From the NCBI GenBank assembly GCA_001771575.1, contig MEUD01000001.1, positions 1 to 64,000 on the forward strand: 64,000 nt of DNA. Direction: 5' to 3'. Positions 42,510 to 54,363 of the stretch are shown here, one piece after another. The notes below the pieces were generated by a model. That model worked only from the letters and a program-made list of their open reading frames with translations. It was not told the origin of the DNA and did not search any database. Position 1 is the first letter of the stretch, and each line of letters opens with the position of its first letter. The stretch is from a candidate division WOR-1 bacterium RIFOXYB2_FULL_45_9. Lineage in GTDB: Bacteria > Margulisbacteria > WOR-1 > O2-12-FULL-45-9 > XYB2-FULL-48-7. Made by a program: the position numbers and the translations under genes.

Positions 42510-43373
42510 ATGCGTTTGCTTGTCTCTTCTATTATTGTCTTAAACTTAATTATTGGGGCGCCTGAAGCTAAAATTGTCGCTCGAGGGAGCGTTCCGAAGC
42601 TGATCGCCTTGACCTTTGACGACGGGCCTTCCGACCCTTATACCCTCAAGGTGATCGAGGAGTTGAAGAAAGAAAAAATTAAAGCGACTTTCTTTTTAGT
42701 GGGGAAAAAGGTCGTGGCCAAGCCGCATGTCCTGGACGTGTTGGTCGCCAGCGGGCAGGAGATCGGCAATCACACCTACTATCATTCCCGGCTTAACTGG
42801 GTGACAGAGAGAAAAATGCTTGATGAGCTTAAGCTGTCCAGCGATATTATCAGCGGTTATACCAACGGCAGGGTCAAACCGACCTTGTTCCGCCCCCCCC
42901 ATGGATTTCTTCCGCAGTCCAAGAGCCAGGCGATCCAGAAAGCCGGTTATACGATAGTCATGTGGTCGGTCAACGGGGACGATTTTTATCACTCAAAAAC
43001 AGGGATCAGGAGCCCGGTCTCCATCGCCGAGCGGGTCCTGTCGCGGATCAATGGTGGGGATATTATTCTATTGCACGATATCAGTCAGCAGACGGTCGAT
43101 TCGCTTTCCTACATTATCCGGCCGCTCAAAAGGAAGGGATACAAGTTTGTTACTGTTTCGGAATTAGTTCGTTTAAGCGGCCGATACGCGCTGGCCTTGA
43201 AAAAGCGACCGCCGGTTACCGAAGAGGTTAATAGCGTGCTAGTCCTCCCGATGCAGAAGATCAAGCCCGAATCGTCTTATTTTGAGAGCCAGCCAAACTA
43301 CGGATTACCTCTGCCGGGCCCTGAAGATCGGTCGGCAATCCAAACGTGGCCGCGTCGATTGTTTGATAGATAA
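42510..43373 (+). CDS. Polysaccharide deacetylase (NodB-type)
   Basis: This 287-residue carbohydrate esterase 4 protein has a signal peptide (about 1-19). The NodB core contains motif 1 LTFDDGPSDPYT (catalytic base and metal Asp), motif 2 GNHTYYH (metal His pair), motif 3 RPPHGFLPQ and the late ILLHDIS. It probably removes acetyl groups from peptidoglycan or an envelope polysaccharide in the periplasm. The last 35 residues are low in conservation and overlap the 3' end of the opposite-strand SDR gene for 113 bases. Confidence 0.92.
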   Translation: MRLLVSSIIVLNLIIGAPEAKIVARGSVPKLIALTFDDGPSDPYTLKVIEELKKEKIKATFFLVGKKVVAKPHVLDVLVASGQEIGNHTYYHSRLNWVTERKMLDELKLSSDIISGYTNGRVKPTLFRPPHGFLPQSKSQAIQKAGYTIVMWSVNGDDFYHSKTGIRSPVSIAERVLSRINGGDIILLHDISQQTVDSLSYIIRPLKRKGYKFVTVSELVRLSGRYALALKKRPPVTEEVNSVLVLPMQKIKPESSYFESQPNYGLPLPGPEDRSAIQTWPRRLFDR

Positions 43374-44199
43374 AATGTTTTTTCTCGAAGCAATAAAGGT
43401 CCCAGGGATGGAGTTTTTTTCCTAAGATCCCGGCCGCTCCTTTGACGAGCCAGGCGGGAATGGGGAGCTGGAAATAGACCGGAATTTTATAATGTTCGCA
43501 GACAGCTCTTAAAAAAGCGCTGGCGCTGATAGGCTTATTCCCCAAAACAAGCGCTTTTTCTTTGACCTCATTTTCAAGGACAAATTTCGTTATCCTGGCG
43601 ATATCCCGCGCATGAATAAAATGGAAAGTCGCGTCAACCGTGAAAAACCTGATAAGTTTGAGCCATTTGGCCAGTCCTAATATTCCGCTGGAAGCGTGAG
43701 AATAGGGATGGCGCGAGTCTCCACCCAGGACCCAGGTGGGGAAGAGGGTGTGGCACTTATTATAGATCGCCAGATCGGGAAGCCGCTTGAAGAGCTGATA
43801 TTTTCCCCGAATATAATGGGTCCCGATCTCGCCGGCGAGAGGGTTGAGCTGGTTGTCGTCCCCCAATATGCTGGCGGTCGAAAATACGATCACTTTTTTG
43901 CATTTATTTTGATCAAGAGCGTTCAGCATGTCGACGGTAAATTCATAGTTGGATTGGTTCCCTCCCCAGTCGGCGGCGAGATGGATCACCGTGTCCATCT
44001 CGCCCAGAAGTTTGGCGTAGGTCAAGACGCTGATCATTTCACCTGGAAGAATGGTAATTCGGGGGTCGTCTTTATAGGAAAAGCGAAGCTTTTTGGGGTC
44101 CCTGACCAAAAGATAAAAATGATAATTCGGGTTGCTTCGCAGTTCATCGAAGAGATAATGTCCGACGCATCCGCTGATCCCGGTAATAAAGATCTTCAT
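43261..44199 (-). CDS. NAD(P)-dependent epimerase/reductase (extended SDR)
   Basis: This 312-residue protein has the Rossmann motif TGISGCVGHYLFDEL. It also has a VIHLAADWGG segment and an HFIHARDIARITKFVL domain typical of extended SDR sugar epimerases or cinnamoyl reductases. The usual YxxxK is not in the classic place; HYIRGKYQ may supply it. The substrate is unknown. It follows hldD by 5 bases in the gmhA-hldD unit, so a role in LPS sugar chemistry is likely. Its 3' end overlaps the deacetylase gene. Confidence 0.8.
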   Translation of the reverse strand: MKIFITGISGCVGHYLFDELRSNPNYHFYLLVRDPKKLRFSYKDDPRITILPGEMISVLTYAKLLGEMDTVIHLAADWGGNQSNYEFTVDMLNALDQNKCKKVIVFSTASILGDDNQLNPLAGEIGTHYIRGKYQLFKRLPDLAIYNKCHTLFPTWVLGGDSRHPYSHASSGILGLAKWLKLIRFFTVDATFHFIHARDIARITKFVLENEVKEKALVLGNKPISASAFLRAVCEHYKIPVYFQLPIPAWLVKGAAGILGKKLHPWDLYCFEKKHFIYQTIDAATFGLPTDLQGPAEVIRSLAGSQNKTIRA

Positions 44200-44204
44200 A
44201 TGCG

Positions 44205-45179
44205 CTATAGATACCGCATCCCCGGCTCAAGATACGCCCGTACATAGTCGGCGACCGCTTCTTCAAGAGGGGTAGCGGTGAAATTAATCCCGGCCGTGGC
44301 CAATTTGTCCATTTTTGCTTCGGTGAAATACTGGTACTTTTCTTTTAAAATATCCGGCATTTCAATGTATTCCACGTGCGGCTTGGTTCCCAGCGCGTTA
44401 AAGATCGCGCCTGCCAGGTCGTTCCAGCTTCGGGCGGCGCCGCTTCCCAGATTGAAGACCCCCCTGACCTTATTGTTTAGATAAAGCTGGTACATCAGGT
44501 TGACGACGTCTTTGACGTAAATAAAGTCGCGCTTTTGCTCTCCGTCGGCGAATTCGTTCCGGTAGGACCTGAAAAGCTTGATCTTGCCGTCTTTTTTGAT
44601 CTGTTCGTACCCTTTTAAGACCACGCTCCGCATCTCGCCCTTGTGGTATTCGTTCGGTCCGAAAACGTTAAAGTATTTTAGGCCGACGACCTTATGGACC
44701 AGGTTGTTCCTGATCAGCCATTGGTCGAACAGGAGCTTGGAATAGCCGTAAACGTTGAGCGGCTGGAGTTTGAGCGAGACAGCGTCTTCGTCCGAATAAC
44801 CGAGCGAGCCGTCGCCGTAAGTGGCCGCCGAGCTGGCGTAGATGAACGGGATGTTCTTGGCCAGTGCCCACTGGGCCAGGCGTTTGGAATAATGATAGTT
44901 ATTCTCCATCATATAGGTGGCGTCAGCTTCGGTGGTCGAGGAACAGGCGCCGATGTGGAAGACCGCTTTAAAGACGCTGCCAAACTTCCCCGCCAGTAAT
45001 TCCTCGAGGAATATGTCTTTTTCCAGATAGTCGGCAAAGACTTTGCCGTTCAAGTTTTGCCATTTTTCCGATGATCCTAAATGATCGGCGACCAGGATGT
45101 CGCTTTCTCCGGCCTGGTTCAGCTTCCAAACCATAGCGCTGCCAATAAACCCTGCTCCCCCGGTAACGATAAATTTCAT
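44205..45179 (-). CDS. hldD: ADP-L-glycero-D-manno-heptose 6-epimerase
   Basis: This 324-residue epimerase completes ADP-heptose synthesis for the LPS inner core. It has GGAGFIGSAMVWKLN at the N-terminus, HIGACSSTTEADATYMMENNY, the catalytic pair in YGYSKLLFDQ, and KYFNVFGPNEYHKGEMRSV, all hallmarks of RfaD/HldD rather than GalE. It starts directly after gmhA with no gap, which together points to an LPS-bearing outer membrane. Confidence 0.93.
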   Translation of the reverse strand: MKFIVTGGAGFIGSAMVWKLNQAGESDILVADHLGSSEKWQNLNGKVFADYLEKDIFLEELLAGKFGSVFKAVFHIGACSSTTEADATYMMENNYHYSKRLAQWALAKNIPFIYASSAATYGDGSLGYSDEDAVSLKLQPLNVYGYSKLLFDQWLIRNNLVHKVVGLKYFNVFGPNEYHKGEMRSVVLKGYEQIKKDGKIKLFRSYRNEFADGEQKRDFIYVKDVVNLMYQLYLNNKVRGVFNLGSGAARSWNDLAGAIFNALGTKPHVEYIEMPDILKEKYQYFTEAKMDKLATAGINFTATPLEEAVADYVRAYLEPGMRYL

Positions 45180-45755
45180 TTATTCCCTCCCAAAAAGTTC
45201 GTTCTCGATGAGGCCGCAAATGATGTGGCCGATAGTGATGTGGCTTTCCTGGACACGGGCGGTGATCTTGGAGGGGATAGTGATCGGGACATCGACCGCT
45301 TCGGTGATCTGTCCGCCGTCACCTCCTAAAAAGCCGATCGTCGCACAGCCAAGCTCCTTGGCTTTTTCCAGCGCGACCAAGACGTTGCGGGAGTTGCCTG
45401 AAGTCGAGAGCCCGACCGCGACATCTCCTTTCCGCGCCAGGCCTTCAACTTGTTTTGAGAAGACAACTTCATAGCTATAGTCGTTGGAGATCGACGTAAT
45501 GATCGAAGTATCGGTGGTCAGCGCGATGGCCGGAAGGGAACGGCGGTCCTTGCGGTAGCGGCCGATCAATTCGGCCGCCAGGTGCTGGGAATCGGCGGCC
45601 GAGCCGCCGTTGCCGAATATGAGTATTTTATTTCCCGCCTTAAGAGCGGAGATCATTAGTCTGGCGGCCGCTTCAATCTGCGGGACCAGCTGTTTGCTTG
45701 CTTGTTTTTTGACCTCAATGCTTTCATGTAACTCCGCGATAATGAAGTCCTTCAA
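45180..45755 (-). CDS. gmhA: Sedoheptulose-7-phosphate isomerase
   Basis: This 191-residue SIS-domain enzyme makes D-glycero-D-manno-heptose 7-phosphate, the first step of ADP-heptose synthesis. Key segments are GNGGSAADSQHLAAELIGRY, TSIITSISNDYSYEVVFSKQ, GLSTSGNSRNVLVAL and the late ESHITIGHIICGLIE with the metal/catalytic His. It begins 1 base after the V-ATPase subunit D stop and so appears to be transcribed with the ATPase. hldC/hldE and gmhB are not in the window. Confidence 0.94.
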   Translation of the reverse strand: MKDFIIAELHESIEVKKQASKQLVPQIEAAARLMISALKAGNKILIFGNGGSAADSQHLAAELIGRYRKDRRSLPAIALTTDTSIITSISNDYSYEVVFSKQVEGLARKGDVAVGLSTSGNSRNVLVALEKAKELGCATIGFLGGDGGQITEAVDVPITIPSKITARVQESHITIGHIICGLIENELFGRE

Positions 45756-45756
45756 A

Positions 45757-46356
45757 TCAATTCCCTCCTTTGGAGATCTTCAGCAATACCACCCGAGTGC
45801 TTCTTTCCCGTTCTGAAAGCTTCATTCCGATGGAGCGGGAGCTTCTTTCCAGTTCCGGAACAACGACATATTCCAGCGCGTTGACCCGGCGCCTGGTCTC
45901 TCTGACCTGGGCGGCTAATTGCCGCAAGGATTGATGGAGCGCGGCAAAGGTGACCAGGTCCGGCAGAAGCCCGGCAAAGCCCTGGGCCGCTTCCTTATAT
46001 TCTACCGTAGTTTTGAGGTCGGAGTATAGAGTTTCTCCTTCGATGTTCAAGTTGTAGGAGGGCAATTTGACCCCCATCATATTCTTGACGGTCGTCTTGA
46101 CCCTGGCCGTTGGCCGGCTGGAGATGAGCTTGCCCGGCTGGGAGAGGGCGGTGGCAAAGATCGCCTTGGTGAAAACGGCGACAAGTTTTTTCTCCAGATC
46201 GGCGTGGAGAGCGAGATATTTCTTTTTGGTCGTGAGGAAGTGCTGCATCAGCCCGTCCAGCTTGTCTTTAAGCAGTTTGTGTCCTCGTTTTGCCAAAGAG
46301 ACCCTCCGCCGGAGGCGGAGGAGCTCCATTCTGGTGGGATTAACCTTGATCCGCAT
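45757..46356 (-). CDS. atpD: V-type ATPase subunit D (central stalk)
   Basis: This 199-residue rotor shaft subunit is a long antiparallel coiled coil. It has [34 protein letters not shown] at the N-terminus (positions 1-34) and the C-terminal [19 protein letters not shown] segment, both diagnostic for subunit D. It overlaps atpB by 17 bases. It is the last ATPase gene of the operon; gmhA follows. Confidence 0.94.
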   Translation of the reverse strand: MRIKVNPTRMELLRLRRRVSLAKRGHKLLKDKLDGLMQHFLTTKKKYLALHADLEKKLVAVFTKAIFATALSQPGKLISSRPTARVKTTVKNMMGVKLPSYNLNIEGETLYSDLKTTVEYKEAAQGFAGLLPDLVTFAALHQSLRQLAAQVRETRRRVNALEYVVVPELERSSRSIGMKLSERERSTRVVLLKISKGGN

Positions 46357-47701
46357 ATTTGTCGATTATCTCATCCTTGATCCGCTTGAGCTCTTCGCGC
46401 GGCAGGATCTTAAGCAGGGACCAGGCCAGTTTAAGCGTGGTTTCAATGGTCCGGTTCTCGCTCTCGCTCTGGCGGATAAACTTATCTTCGAATTCGTCGG
46501 CGAAATGAAGGTACTTTTTGTCGACCTCGGATAGGGCCGCTTCACCCAGGATAACGACCAGCTCTCTTACCTCTCGGCCGCGGGCGTAAGCGGCAAAGAG
46601 CTGGTTGGCCACCCCGGCATGGTCTTCGCGAGTTCGCCCGGAGCCGATCGCCTTATCGCGTAAACGAGAGAGCGAGGGGAGAGGATCGATCGGCGGGTAG
46701 ATCCCTTTGCGTTCCAGGTCCCGTCCCAGGATGATCTGGCCCTCGGTTATATAACCGGTCAGGTCGGGGATCGGATGGGTTTTGTCGTCGTCCGGCATGG
46801 TCAGGATCGGCAGGAGGGTGATCGAACCGTTCTTTCCCTTGATCCGTCCGGCCCTTTCGTAGAGGGTCGCCATGTCGGTGTAAAGATAGCCCGGATAGCC
46901 CCGGCGCCCTGGAACCTCGCGCCGGGCGGCCGAGACCTCGCGCAGACTTTCGCAATAATTGGTCATGTCGGTGATGATGACCAGGACGTGCATCTCCAGG
47001 TCAAAAGCGAGATATTCGGCCGCGGTCAGCGCCAGCCTAGGGGTCGCGATCCTCTCGATCGCCGGGTCGGAGGCAAGGTTGATGAAAAGGACGGAATTTT
47101 CGATCGCCCCGGTCTTGCGGAAGTTGGCGATGAAGAACTCCGATTCTTCGTAGGTGATACCCAGCGCGCCGAAAACCACTGCGAACTTTTCGTCCTTGTT
47201 CTTAACGCTTGCTTGCCGGGCGATCTGCGCGGCGATGCGCGAGTGGGGGAGGCCGGAGCCGGAGAAGATGGGGAGCTTTTGTCCGCGCGATAAGGTGTTG
47301 AGCCCGTCAATGGTCGAGATCCCGGTCTGGATAAAGTCGTCCGGATAATCGCGGGCGAAAGGATTGATCGGCGAGCCGTTGACGTCGAGCTTTTTTTCCG
47401 GCAGGACCGGCGGCGCACCGTCCAGCGGCCGGCCAAGGCCGGAAAAGATCCGGCCTAAGATGTCGCGAGAGACCGGGAGTTCCAGTCCTTTGCCTTTGAA
47501 ACGAAAAGTTAAATTCTTGATCTCCAGCCCTTCCGTCCCTTCAAAGACCTGGATCAGCGCCTTGTCGTCGCTGACTTCCAATACTTTTCCCGACCTGACC
47601 TCTCCGGTCGGCAGAACGACTTCGACCAATTCATCAAAAGCGACCCCGCTAACTCCCTGGACCAGGACCAGCGGTCCGGCGATCTCGTTGACTTTAACCA
47701 T
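46340..47701 (-). CDS. atpB: V-type ATPase subunit B (regulatory, non-catalytic)
   Basis: This 453-residue head subunit has the N-terminal barrel with [20 protein letters not shown]. The nucleotide fold contains [28 protein letters not shown], in which the P-loop is replaced by the B-type SGSGLPH, and [14 protein letters not shown]-like [17 protein letters not shown]. It alternates with A in the A3B3 head. It overlaps atpA by 8 bases. Confidence 0.96.
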   Translation of the reverse strand: MVKVNEIAGPLVLVQGVSGVAFDELVEVVLPTGEVRSGKVLEVSDDKALIQVFEGTEGLEIKNLTFRFKGKGLELPVSRDILGRIFSGLGRPLDGAPPVLPEKKLDVNGSPINPFARDYPDDFIQTGISTIDGLNTLSRGQKLPIFSGSGLPHSRIAAQIARQASVKNKDEKFAVVFGALGITYEESEFFIANFRKTGAIENSVLFINLASDPAIERIATPRLALTAAEYLAFDLEMHVLVIITDMTNYCESLREVSAARREVPGRRGYPGYLYTDMATLYERAGRIKGKNGSITLLPILTMPDDDKTHPIPDLTGYITEGQIILGRDLERKGIYPPIDPLPSLSRLRDKAIGSGRTREDHAGVANQLFAAYARGREVRELVVILGEAALSEVDKKYLHFADEFEDKFIRQSESENRTIETTLKLAWSLLKILPREELKRIKDEIIDKYADQG

Positions 47702-49421
47702 TTTTCCCGCTCCTTAAATTATTAAATTCATCGGTCAGCAGAGGCCCGATTGCCAGGATCTCCGCTTCGGTCGAGAAGCGGGCACGGGCGATCTTTTCCA
47801 TGACCCCGATCTTCCTAATCGATTCGATCTCAACTCCAAGGCCCAAGGCCTTTTCTCCAAGCTGGTAGAGGTCCAGGATCGTTTGCAGGATCAGATGTTG
47901 TTTGCCAAGGGAGGAATATTGATCGACCGGGTCAAAAGCGCTCTGGTAGAGAAAATCTTCGCGAAGCGATTTGGCGACGAATAGGACCAGCTGTTCTTTC
48001 GGGGAGATCGACTCAAGCCCGACCAGGCGGACGATCTCTTCCAGGTCGGCCTCCTGGGCCAGGAGTTTCAGCGCTTGCTGGCGGAGCCGGCTGAAATTTT
48101 CGGAGACCTTTTCGTTGAAATAGCGGCCCAGGTTATCCGCGTAAAGAGAATAGGAAAGGAGCCAGTTGATCGCCGGGAAATGCCGTTTGTGGGCCAGCGT
48201 CTCGTCCAATCCCCAAAAGACCTTGGCGACCCGCAGAGTGTTTTGCACGACCGGTTCCGAAAGGTCCCCTCCCGGAGGGGAGACCGAACCGATAATGGTC
48301 AGCGAACCGTCGCGTTCCGGTTTCCCCTGACAGCGGCCGCCGCCGGCCCGTTCGTAGAAATCGGCCAGACGGGAACCAAGATATGCCGGATAGCCTTCTT
48401 CGCCCGGCATTTCTTCAAGACGGCCTGACATTTCGCGCAAAGCTTCGGCCCAGCGGGAGGTGGAGTCGGCAAAAAGGGCGACGTGGTAGCCCATGTCGCG
48501 GAAATATTCGGCGATCGCGGCGCCGGTGTAAACCGATGCTTCGCGGGCGGCGATCGGCATGTTGGATGTGTTGGCGATGAGAATGGTCCTCTCCATCAGC
48601 GGCCGGCCTGATTTGGGATCTTTTAATTCCGGAAATTCCTTGAGAACGTCGGTCATCTCGTTGCCGCGCTCGCCGCAGCCGACGTAAACGATGATATCGG
48701 CGTCCGACCATTTGGCGAACTGGTGCTGAATAACTGTTTTGCCGGCGCCAAACGGTCCCGGGACGCAGGCGGCCCCTCCCTTGCCGATCGGGAAGAGGGT
48801 GTCGACCACGCGCTGGCCGGTGACGAGCGGGACCGAGACCGGTTCTTTTTTGCCTAGCCGGCGCCTTCTGCGGACCGGGCTTTTTTGCAGCATCGCAACC
48901 GGTCTGCCGGAGACGACGGCGATCGTTTCCTCGATCGTGAAATCGCCGCTGTCAAGCTTTTCTATTTTTCCCGAGATTCCCGGCGGGACCATGATCTTGT
49001 GGCTGACGAGAGCGGTCTCCTGGACGGTTCCCAGGATATCCCCTTCCTTAACCTCATCGCCGATGGCGGCGAGTGGGACAAAGGGCCATTTCTTGGTCCG
49101 GGAGAGCGGATCGACGTAAAGGCCGCGCGGAATAAACGCCCCGGCTTGAAGCATTAGCTTATCAAGCGGCCTTTGGATCCCGTCAAAGATCGCGCCGATC
49201 ATGCCGGGGCCAAGCTCGACCGAAAGCGGGGCGCCGGTCGATTCGACCGGATCGCCGACCTTGAGGCCGGCGGTCTCTTCATAGACCTGGATCGAGGCGC
49301 TGCTACCGCGAAGTTCGATCACTTCGCCGATCAGCCGCTGTTTTCCGACAAAGACCAGATCGGCTTTTTTCGCTTCAGTTAATTCGGCAATGACCAGGGG
49401 CCCGGCAACTTTTTTTATCAT
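47694..49421 (-). CDS. atpA: V-type ATPase catalytic subunit A
   Basis: This 575-residue catalytic subunit has Walker [18 protein letters not shown], the arginine/Glu region [15 protein letters not shown], Walker B-type [22 protein letters not shown] and the A-type non-homologous insert (about 110-185) with [17 protein letters not shown]. It hydrolyses or makes ATP, coupled to ion flow through Vo. It overlaps atpF by 4 bases. There is no intein, unlike some archaeal A subunits. Confidence 0.97.
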   Translation of the reverse strand: MIKKVAGPLVIAELTEAKKADLVFVGKQRLIGEVIELRGSSASIQVYEETAGLKVGDPVESTGAPLSVELGPGMIGAIFDGIQRPLDKLMLQAGAFIPRGLYVDPLSRTKKWPFVPLAAIGDEVKEGDILGTVQETALVSHKIMVPPGISGKIEKLDSGDFTIEETIAVVSGRPVAMLQKSPVRRRRRLGKKEPVSVPLVTGQRVVDTLFPIGKGGAACVPGPFGAGKTVIQHQFAKWSDADIIVYVGCGERGNEMTDVLKEFPELKDPKSGRPLMERTILIANTSNMPIAAREASVYTGAAIAEYFRDMGYHVALFADSTSRWAEALREMSGRLEEMPGEEGYPAYLGSRLADFYERAGGGRCQGKPERDGSLTIIGSVSPPGGDLSEPVVQNTLRVAKVFWGLDETLAHKRHFPAINWLLSYSLYADNLGRYFNEKVSENFSRLRQQALKLLAQEADLEEIVRLVGLESISPKEQLVLFVAKSLREDFLYQSAFDPVDQYSSLGKQHLILQTILDLYQLGEKALGLGVEIESIRKIGVMEKIARARFSTEAEILAIGPLLTDEFNNLRSGKNG

Positions 49422-49705
49422 GTTATTAATCCTTCCGCTAGTTCTTTAAATAGTCCGATGCTTCCCCGGTGGTCGGGGAGCAAAACGACGTTGATCTCTT
49501 TCTTTTCGGCTTCTTTGATCATTTCCGGCATCTCGGCCGCCAGCCTTTCGGTGATAAAAATGATGCCGTGTTCCCGTTTGCCAAGTAAAACTTCAAGTTT
49601 CTCACAGGTGTGGCTGACGGAATCACACGGGAAAATATCGATCCCGCTGGCCGCCAGCGGCTCCGCGATCTCTTTTGGCCCGAGAAAAGCGATCTTCTTA
49701 GACAT
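49418..49705 (-). CDS. atpF: V-type ATPase subunit F
   Basis: This 95-residue central-stalk subunit has a Rossmann-like fold with [18 protein letters not shown] at the start, [16 protein letters not shown] in the middle and [19 protein letters not shown] at the end, all typical of NtpG/AtpF. It joins subunits D and C/d. It overlaps atpC by 8 bases. Confidence 0.92.
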   Translation of the reverse strand: MSKKIAFLGPKEIAEPLAASGIDIFPCDSVSHTCEKLEVLLGKREHGIIFITERLAAEMPEMIKEAEKKEINVVLLPDHRGSIGLFKELAEGLIT

Positions 49706-50408
49706 AGGTCAGCCGCAGTCTTTCTTTGAGCTGGCCTCCTTTGGTCTGAAGATGCTTGCCGGTCAGGATCAGGCGGAGCATTTTGACCTCCAGCTCTCTC
49801 GCGAACAAATAGCCAAGCAGAGGTTCAATACCAAAGGTCAAGTATTTCGCGTGTTTCATGATCGACATTAAATAATTGTCCGTTTCTCTTTCCAGAGCGA
49901 ACAGGCTGCCGCTTTTTTTGTATTCTTCCAGTCCGATTGCGACCGGCCGGGCGTAAGCGGTGAAACGGAACCGTTCAATCAAGGCGCTGGCGTCACCGGA
50001 GCCGGATAAGACCTCGAGTTTCAGGCGGTTTAGCGCGGCAAAAGCGCCGGCATACCTGACAAAAAGAGGGCTTCCCGAGCGGACCGAGGCCTTTTCTAAT
50101 AGTTCAAGATAATCGATTAGCGCCATGTCGGAAAAGTTCTTTAACCACATTGCTTCGATGAGCTCTTCTCCCGGGGCTAAAGAGTCAAGGAGAGACTTGG
50201 TCGCGGCTAGTTCATTCTTTAGCAATGACTCAAAATCGAAGGAGTTTTCGAGCTTATCGATCTCGGCGGCGTGAAAGGGGATCTCCCGCAAAATGAGAAA
50301 AGCGGCGTTAAGGTCGGGAGCGTCTGCCAGGCGGAGCAGACGGCTTTCATCGAGCAATTGCGTTTCCAGCGATCGAATGCGGCCGATCGCGTAAGCGAAT
50401 TTAACCAT
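49698..50408 (-). CDS. atpC: V-type ATPase subunit C/d (short form)
   Basis: This 236-residue protein occupies the slot of the subunit linking the stalk to the membrane ring. Helical segments such as KFAYAIGRIRSLETQLLD at the start and the C-terminal GIEPLLGYLFARELEVKMLRLILTGKH (about 193-219) are characteristic of AtpC/NtpC. It is shorter than the usual 320-350 residues, so one of the three helical repeats may be missing. The gene order supports the assignment. Confidence 0.85.
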   Translation of the reverse strand: MVKFAYAIGRIRSLETQLLDESRLLRLADAPDLNAAFLILREIPFHAAEIDKLENSFDFESLLKNELAATKSLLDSLAPGEELIEAMWLKNFSDMALIDYLELLEKASVRSGSPLFVRYAGAFAALNRLKLEVLSGSGDASALIERFRFTAYARPVAIGLEEYKKSGSLFALERETDNYLMSIMKHAKYLTFGIEPLLGYLFARELEVKMLRLILTGKHLQTKGGQLKERLRLTYV

Positions 50409-50723
50409 AGAGGATTTTAATGACCTCGCTCTCTTTTTCTTCCCTGACCGACGGGTCGATACCGGAAAAGAGCCGATCGAGCTGGCGATGTTTTTCTTCC
50501 AGCAGGCGCTGTTTAAGCAGAAGCCTGGCCGGAACGACGATCCCCTTTTTTTCTTCCTCGGCCTGTTGTCTGGCCTGGCCCAACATTTCTTCCCGGATCG
50601 CTGCTGACCGTGCTTTTGCCGCGGCGATGATCGCCGCCGCTTCCTTGTCCGCTCCGGTCTTTATTTCTCCGGCCTTTGCTTCGGCTTCGCCAATGATCTT
50701 GGCTTCTATTTCCAAAAGACCCA

Positions 50724-50724
<1 letters not shown>
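50401..50724 (-). CDS. atpE: V-type ATPase subunit E-like peripheral stalk protein (short)
   Basis: This 107-residue protein is a Lys/Glu/Ala-rich helix (residues 1-85, with EAKIIGEAEAKAGEIKTGAD) followed by a short segment ending SEVIKILYG. Subunit E is usually about 200 residues with a C-terminal globular domain that caps the head; here that domain is largely absent. Position between atpK and atpC is the normal slot for E. Together with the 99-residue helical protein at the operon start it should form the peripheral stalk. Confidence 0.75.
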
Positions 50725-53149
<2,425 letters not shown>

Positions 53150-53163
<14 letters not shown>

Positions 53164-53449
53164 GTTTTTTTGCCGTTTCAAATTTTGAGTCGATCCCGTG
53201 GCGAAGCTCTTCCAGTAATCGGCCGGTTTCGGCTTCAAGGGCCGCTTTTTCCTTATGTCCCGATAATTTTGCCTCTTCGATTATGGCGGCCGCTTCATCT
53301 TTAGCGGTTTTTCTTGCCTGGTCGATAAGCTCATCTGCCTGTTTTTTAGCCATGAGCAGGGCGAGGTTTTTTTCTTTTTCGGCTGAAGCGACGATTTGGC
53401 CGGCTTTGTCTTCGATTGTAGTTAGTTTCGAGAAGATTCCCAAGGACAT
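53150..53449 (-). CDS. atpH: V-type ATPase peripheral stalk subunit G/H
   Basis: This 99-residue, almost wholly helical protein (Ala/Glu/Lys-rich, heptad-like, with KQADELIDQARKTAKDEAAA) corresponds to the small G/H subunit that pairs with E in the peripheral stalk. It is the first gene of the V-ATPase operon. The promoter immediately upstream predicts a leaderless transcript. Sequence of this class is poorly conserved, so the assignment rests partly on gene order. Confidence 0.82.
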
Positions 53450-53458
53450 AACCAGACA

Positions 53459-53487
53459 AGCTTAGCAAAAAAAAAGCCGGTTGACAA
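53459..53487 (-). promoter_or_regulatory. V-ATPase operon promoter, leaderless
   Basis: The minus strand has TTGTCA (53487-53482), 17 bases, TAAGCT (53464-53459), with a TGC directly before the -10 (extended form). Nine bases separate the -10 from the ATG at 53449 and no ribosome site is seen. The spacer has a run of nine T. Confidence 0.55.
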
Positions 53488-53508
53488 GCGGAGTGGCTAA
53501 GTACGATC

Positions 53509-54363
53509 TTATATTGTTGCTTCCTTTTTGGGCAGCTGGCGCCTTAAGCCCCAGAAGATGACCGCCAGCATGACAAAGATCACCGATAAAATGATCCCTG
53601 ATTCGCCGATCATGTACTTTGAGAGCGGCACGGTCTCGAGGGTCAGGGGATCGAAAAACCTCTGGATATAAAGATTGTGGCTGGCGTGCAGCAAGGCTGC
53701 GGCCCACACACTTCCCGACTTGAGCCTAAACCAGCTGATCGGAAAGGTCATGGCGGTCACGGTCAGCACCAGCAGAAAAAGCTGGGCCGGCAGGGGCATG
53801 CTGGCCAGATAGACGCCGGAGATGATGAGGGGGAAATGCCAGACCGCCCAGATAATGCCGGTGATCAAACAGGTCGCGGTAAAATTAAAGCGCTGGTAGA
53901 GCTGCGGCACCAGGAACCCGCGCCAGCCGATCTCTTCGCCCGCGGCAAAAGCGACATTGAGCAAAGTCCCGAAAATGACCAGCTTGGTAAAATTGAATTG
54001 ATATGCCGGGTTGATCGCTCCCCAACCGAACAGCCAGATGATTAAATAGGCCGCGCCGGCATAGGCGAGCGGCAGTAGATAAGCCGCGGCCAGCCATTTT
54101 AGCTTGCCTGATCCCCAGCCGATACCTTTCAGGCTCTTTTCGTAGACCAAAGAAGTAATCATCCCCGACAGGGCTGGGCACCACATCAGATAGAACATGC
54201 AAAACAGAGGATTCAGTCCCAGGGCTTTGGCGTTGATCACCAGATAGTAGCCGATGGAGCTGAGCAGAAAAACAATGACCACATAAGTTATGCTCTTTTT
54301 TATATTAATTTGCCTCCAGGGTTGAATAGCCAAGCAGGTTTTTGATCGCGTGGCTGGTATCAT
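53509..54363 (-). CDS. CPBP-family intramembrane glutamic protease
   Basis: This is a protein of up to 284 residues with about eight membrane segments. The CPBP/Abi motifs are present: motif 1 AAGEEIGWRGFLVPQL (paired Glu and Arg), motif 2 IIWAVWHFPLII (His) and a later ALLHASHNLY (His/Asn). It may process prenylated or membrane peptides, or act in self-immunity. The start is uncertain: ATG 54363 overlaps the upstream hydrolase gene by 59 bases and adds a basic tail. A GGAGG near 54314 precedes only non-standard start codons at about 54306. Confidence 0.85.
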   Translation of the reverse strand: MIPATRSKTCLAIQPWRQINIKKSITYVVIVFLLSSIGYYLVINAKALGLNPLFCMFYLMWCPALSGMITSLVYEKSLKGIGWGSGKLKWLAAAYLLPLAYAGAAYLIIWLFGWGAINPAYQFNFTKLVIFGTLLNVAFAAGEEIGWRGFLVPQLYQRFNFTATCLITGIIWAVWHFPLIISGVYLASMPLPAQLFLLVLTVTAMTFPISWFRLKSGSVWAAALLHASHNLYIQRFFDPLTLETVPLSKYMIGESGIILSVIFVMLAVIFWGLRRQLPKKEATI

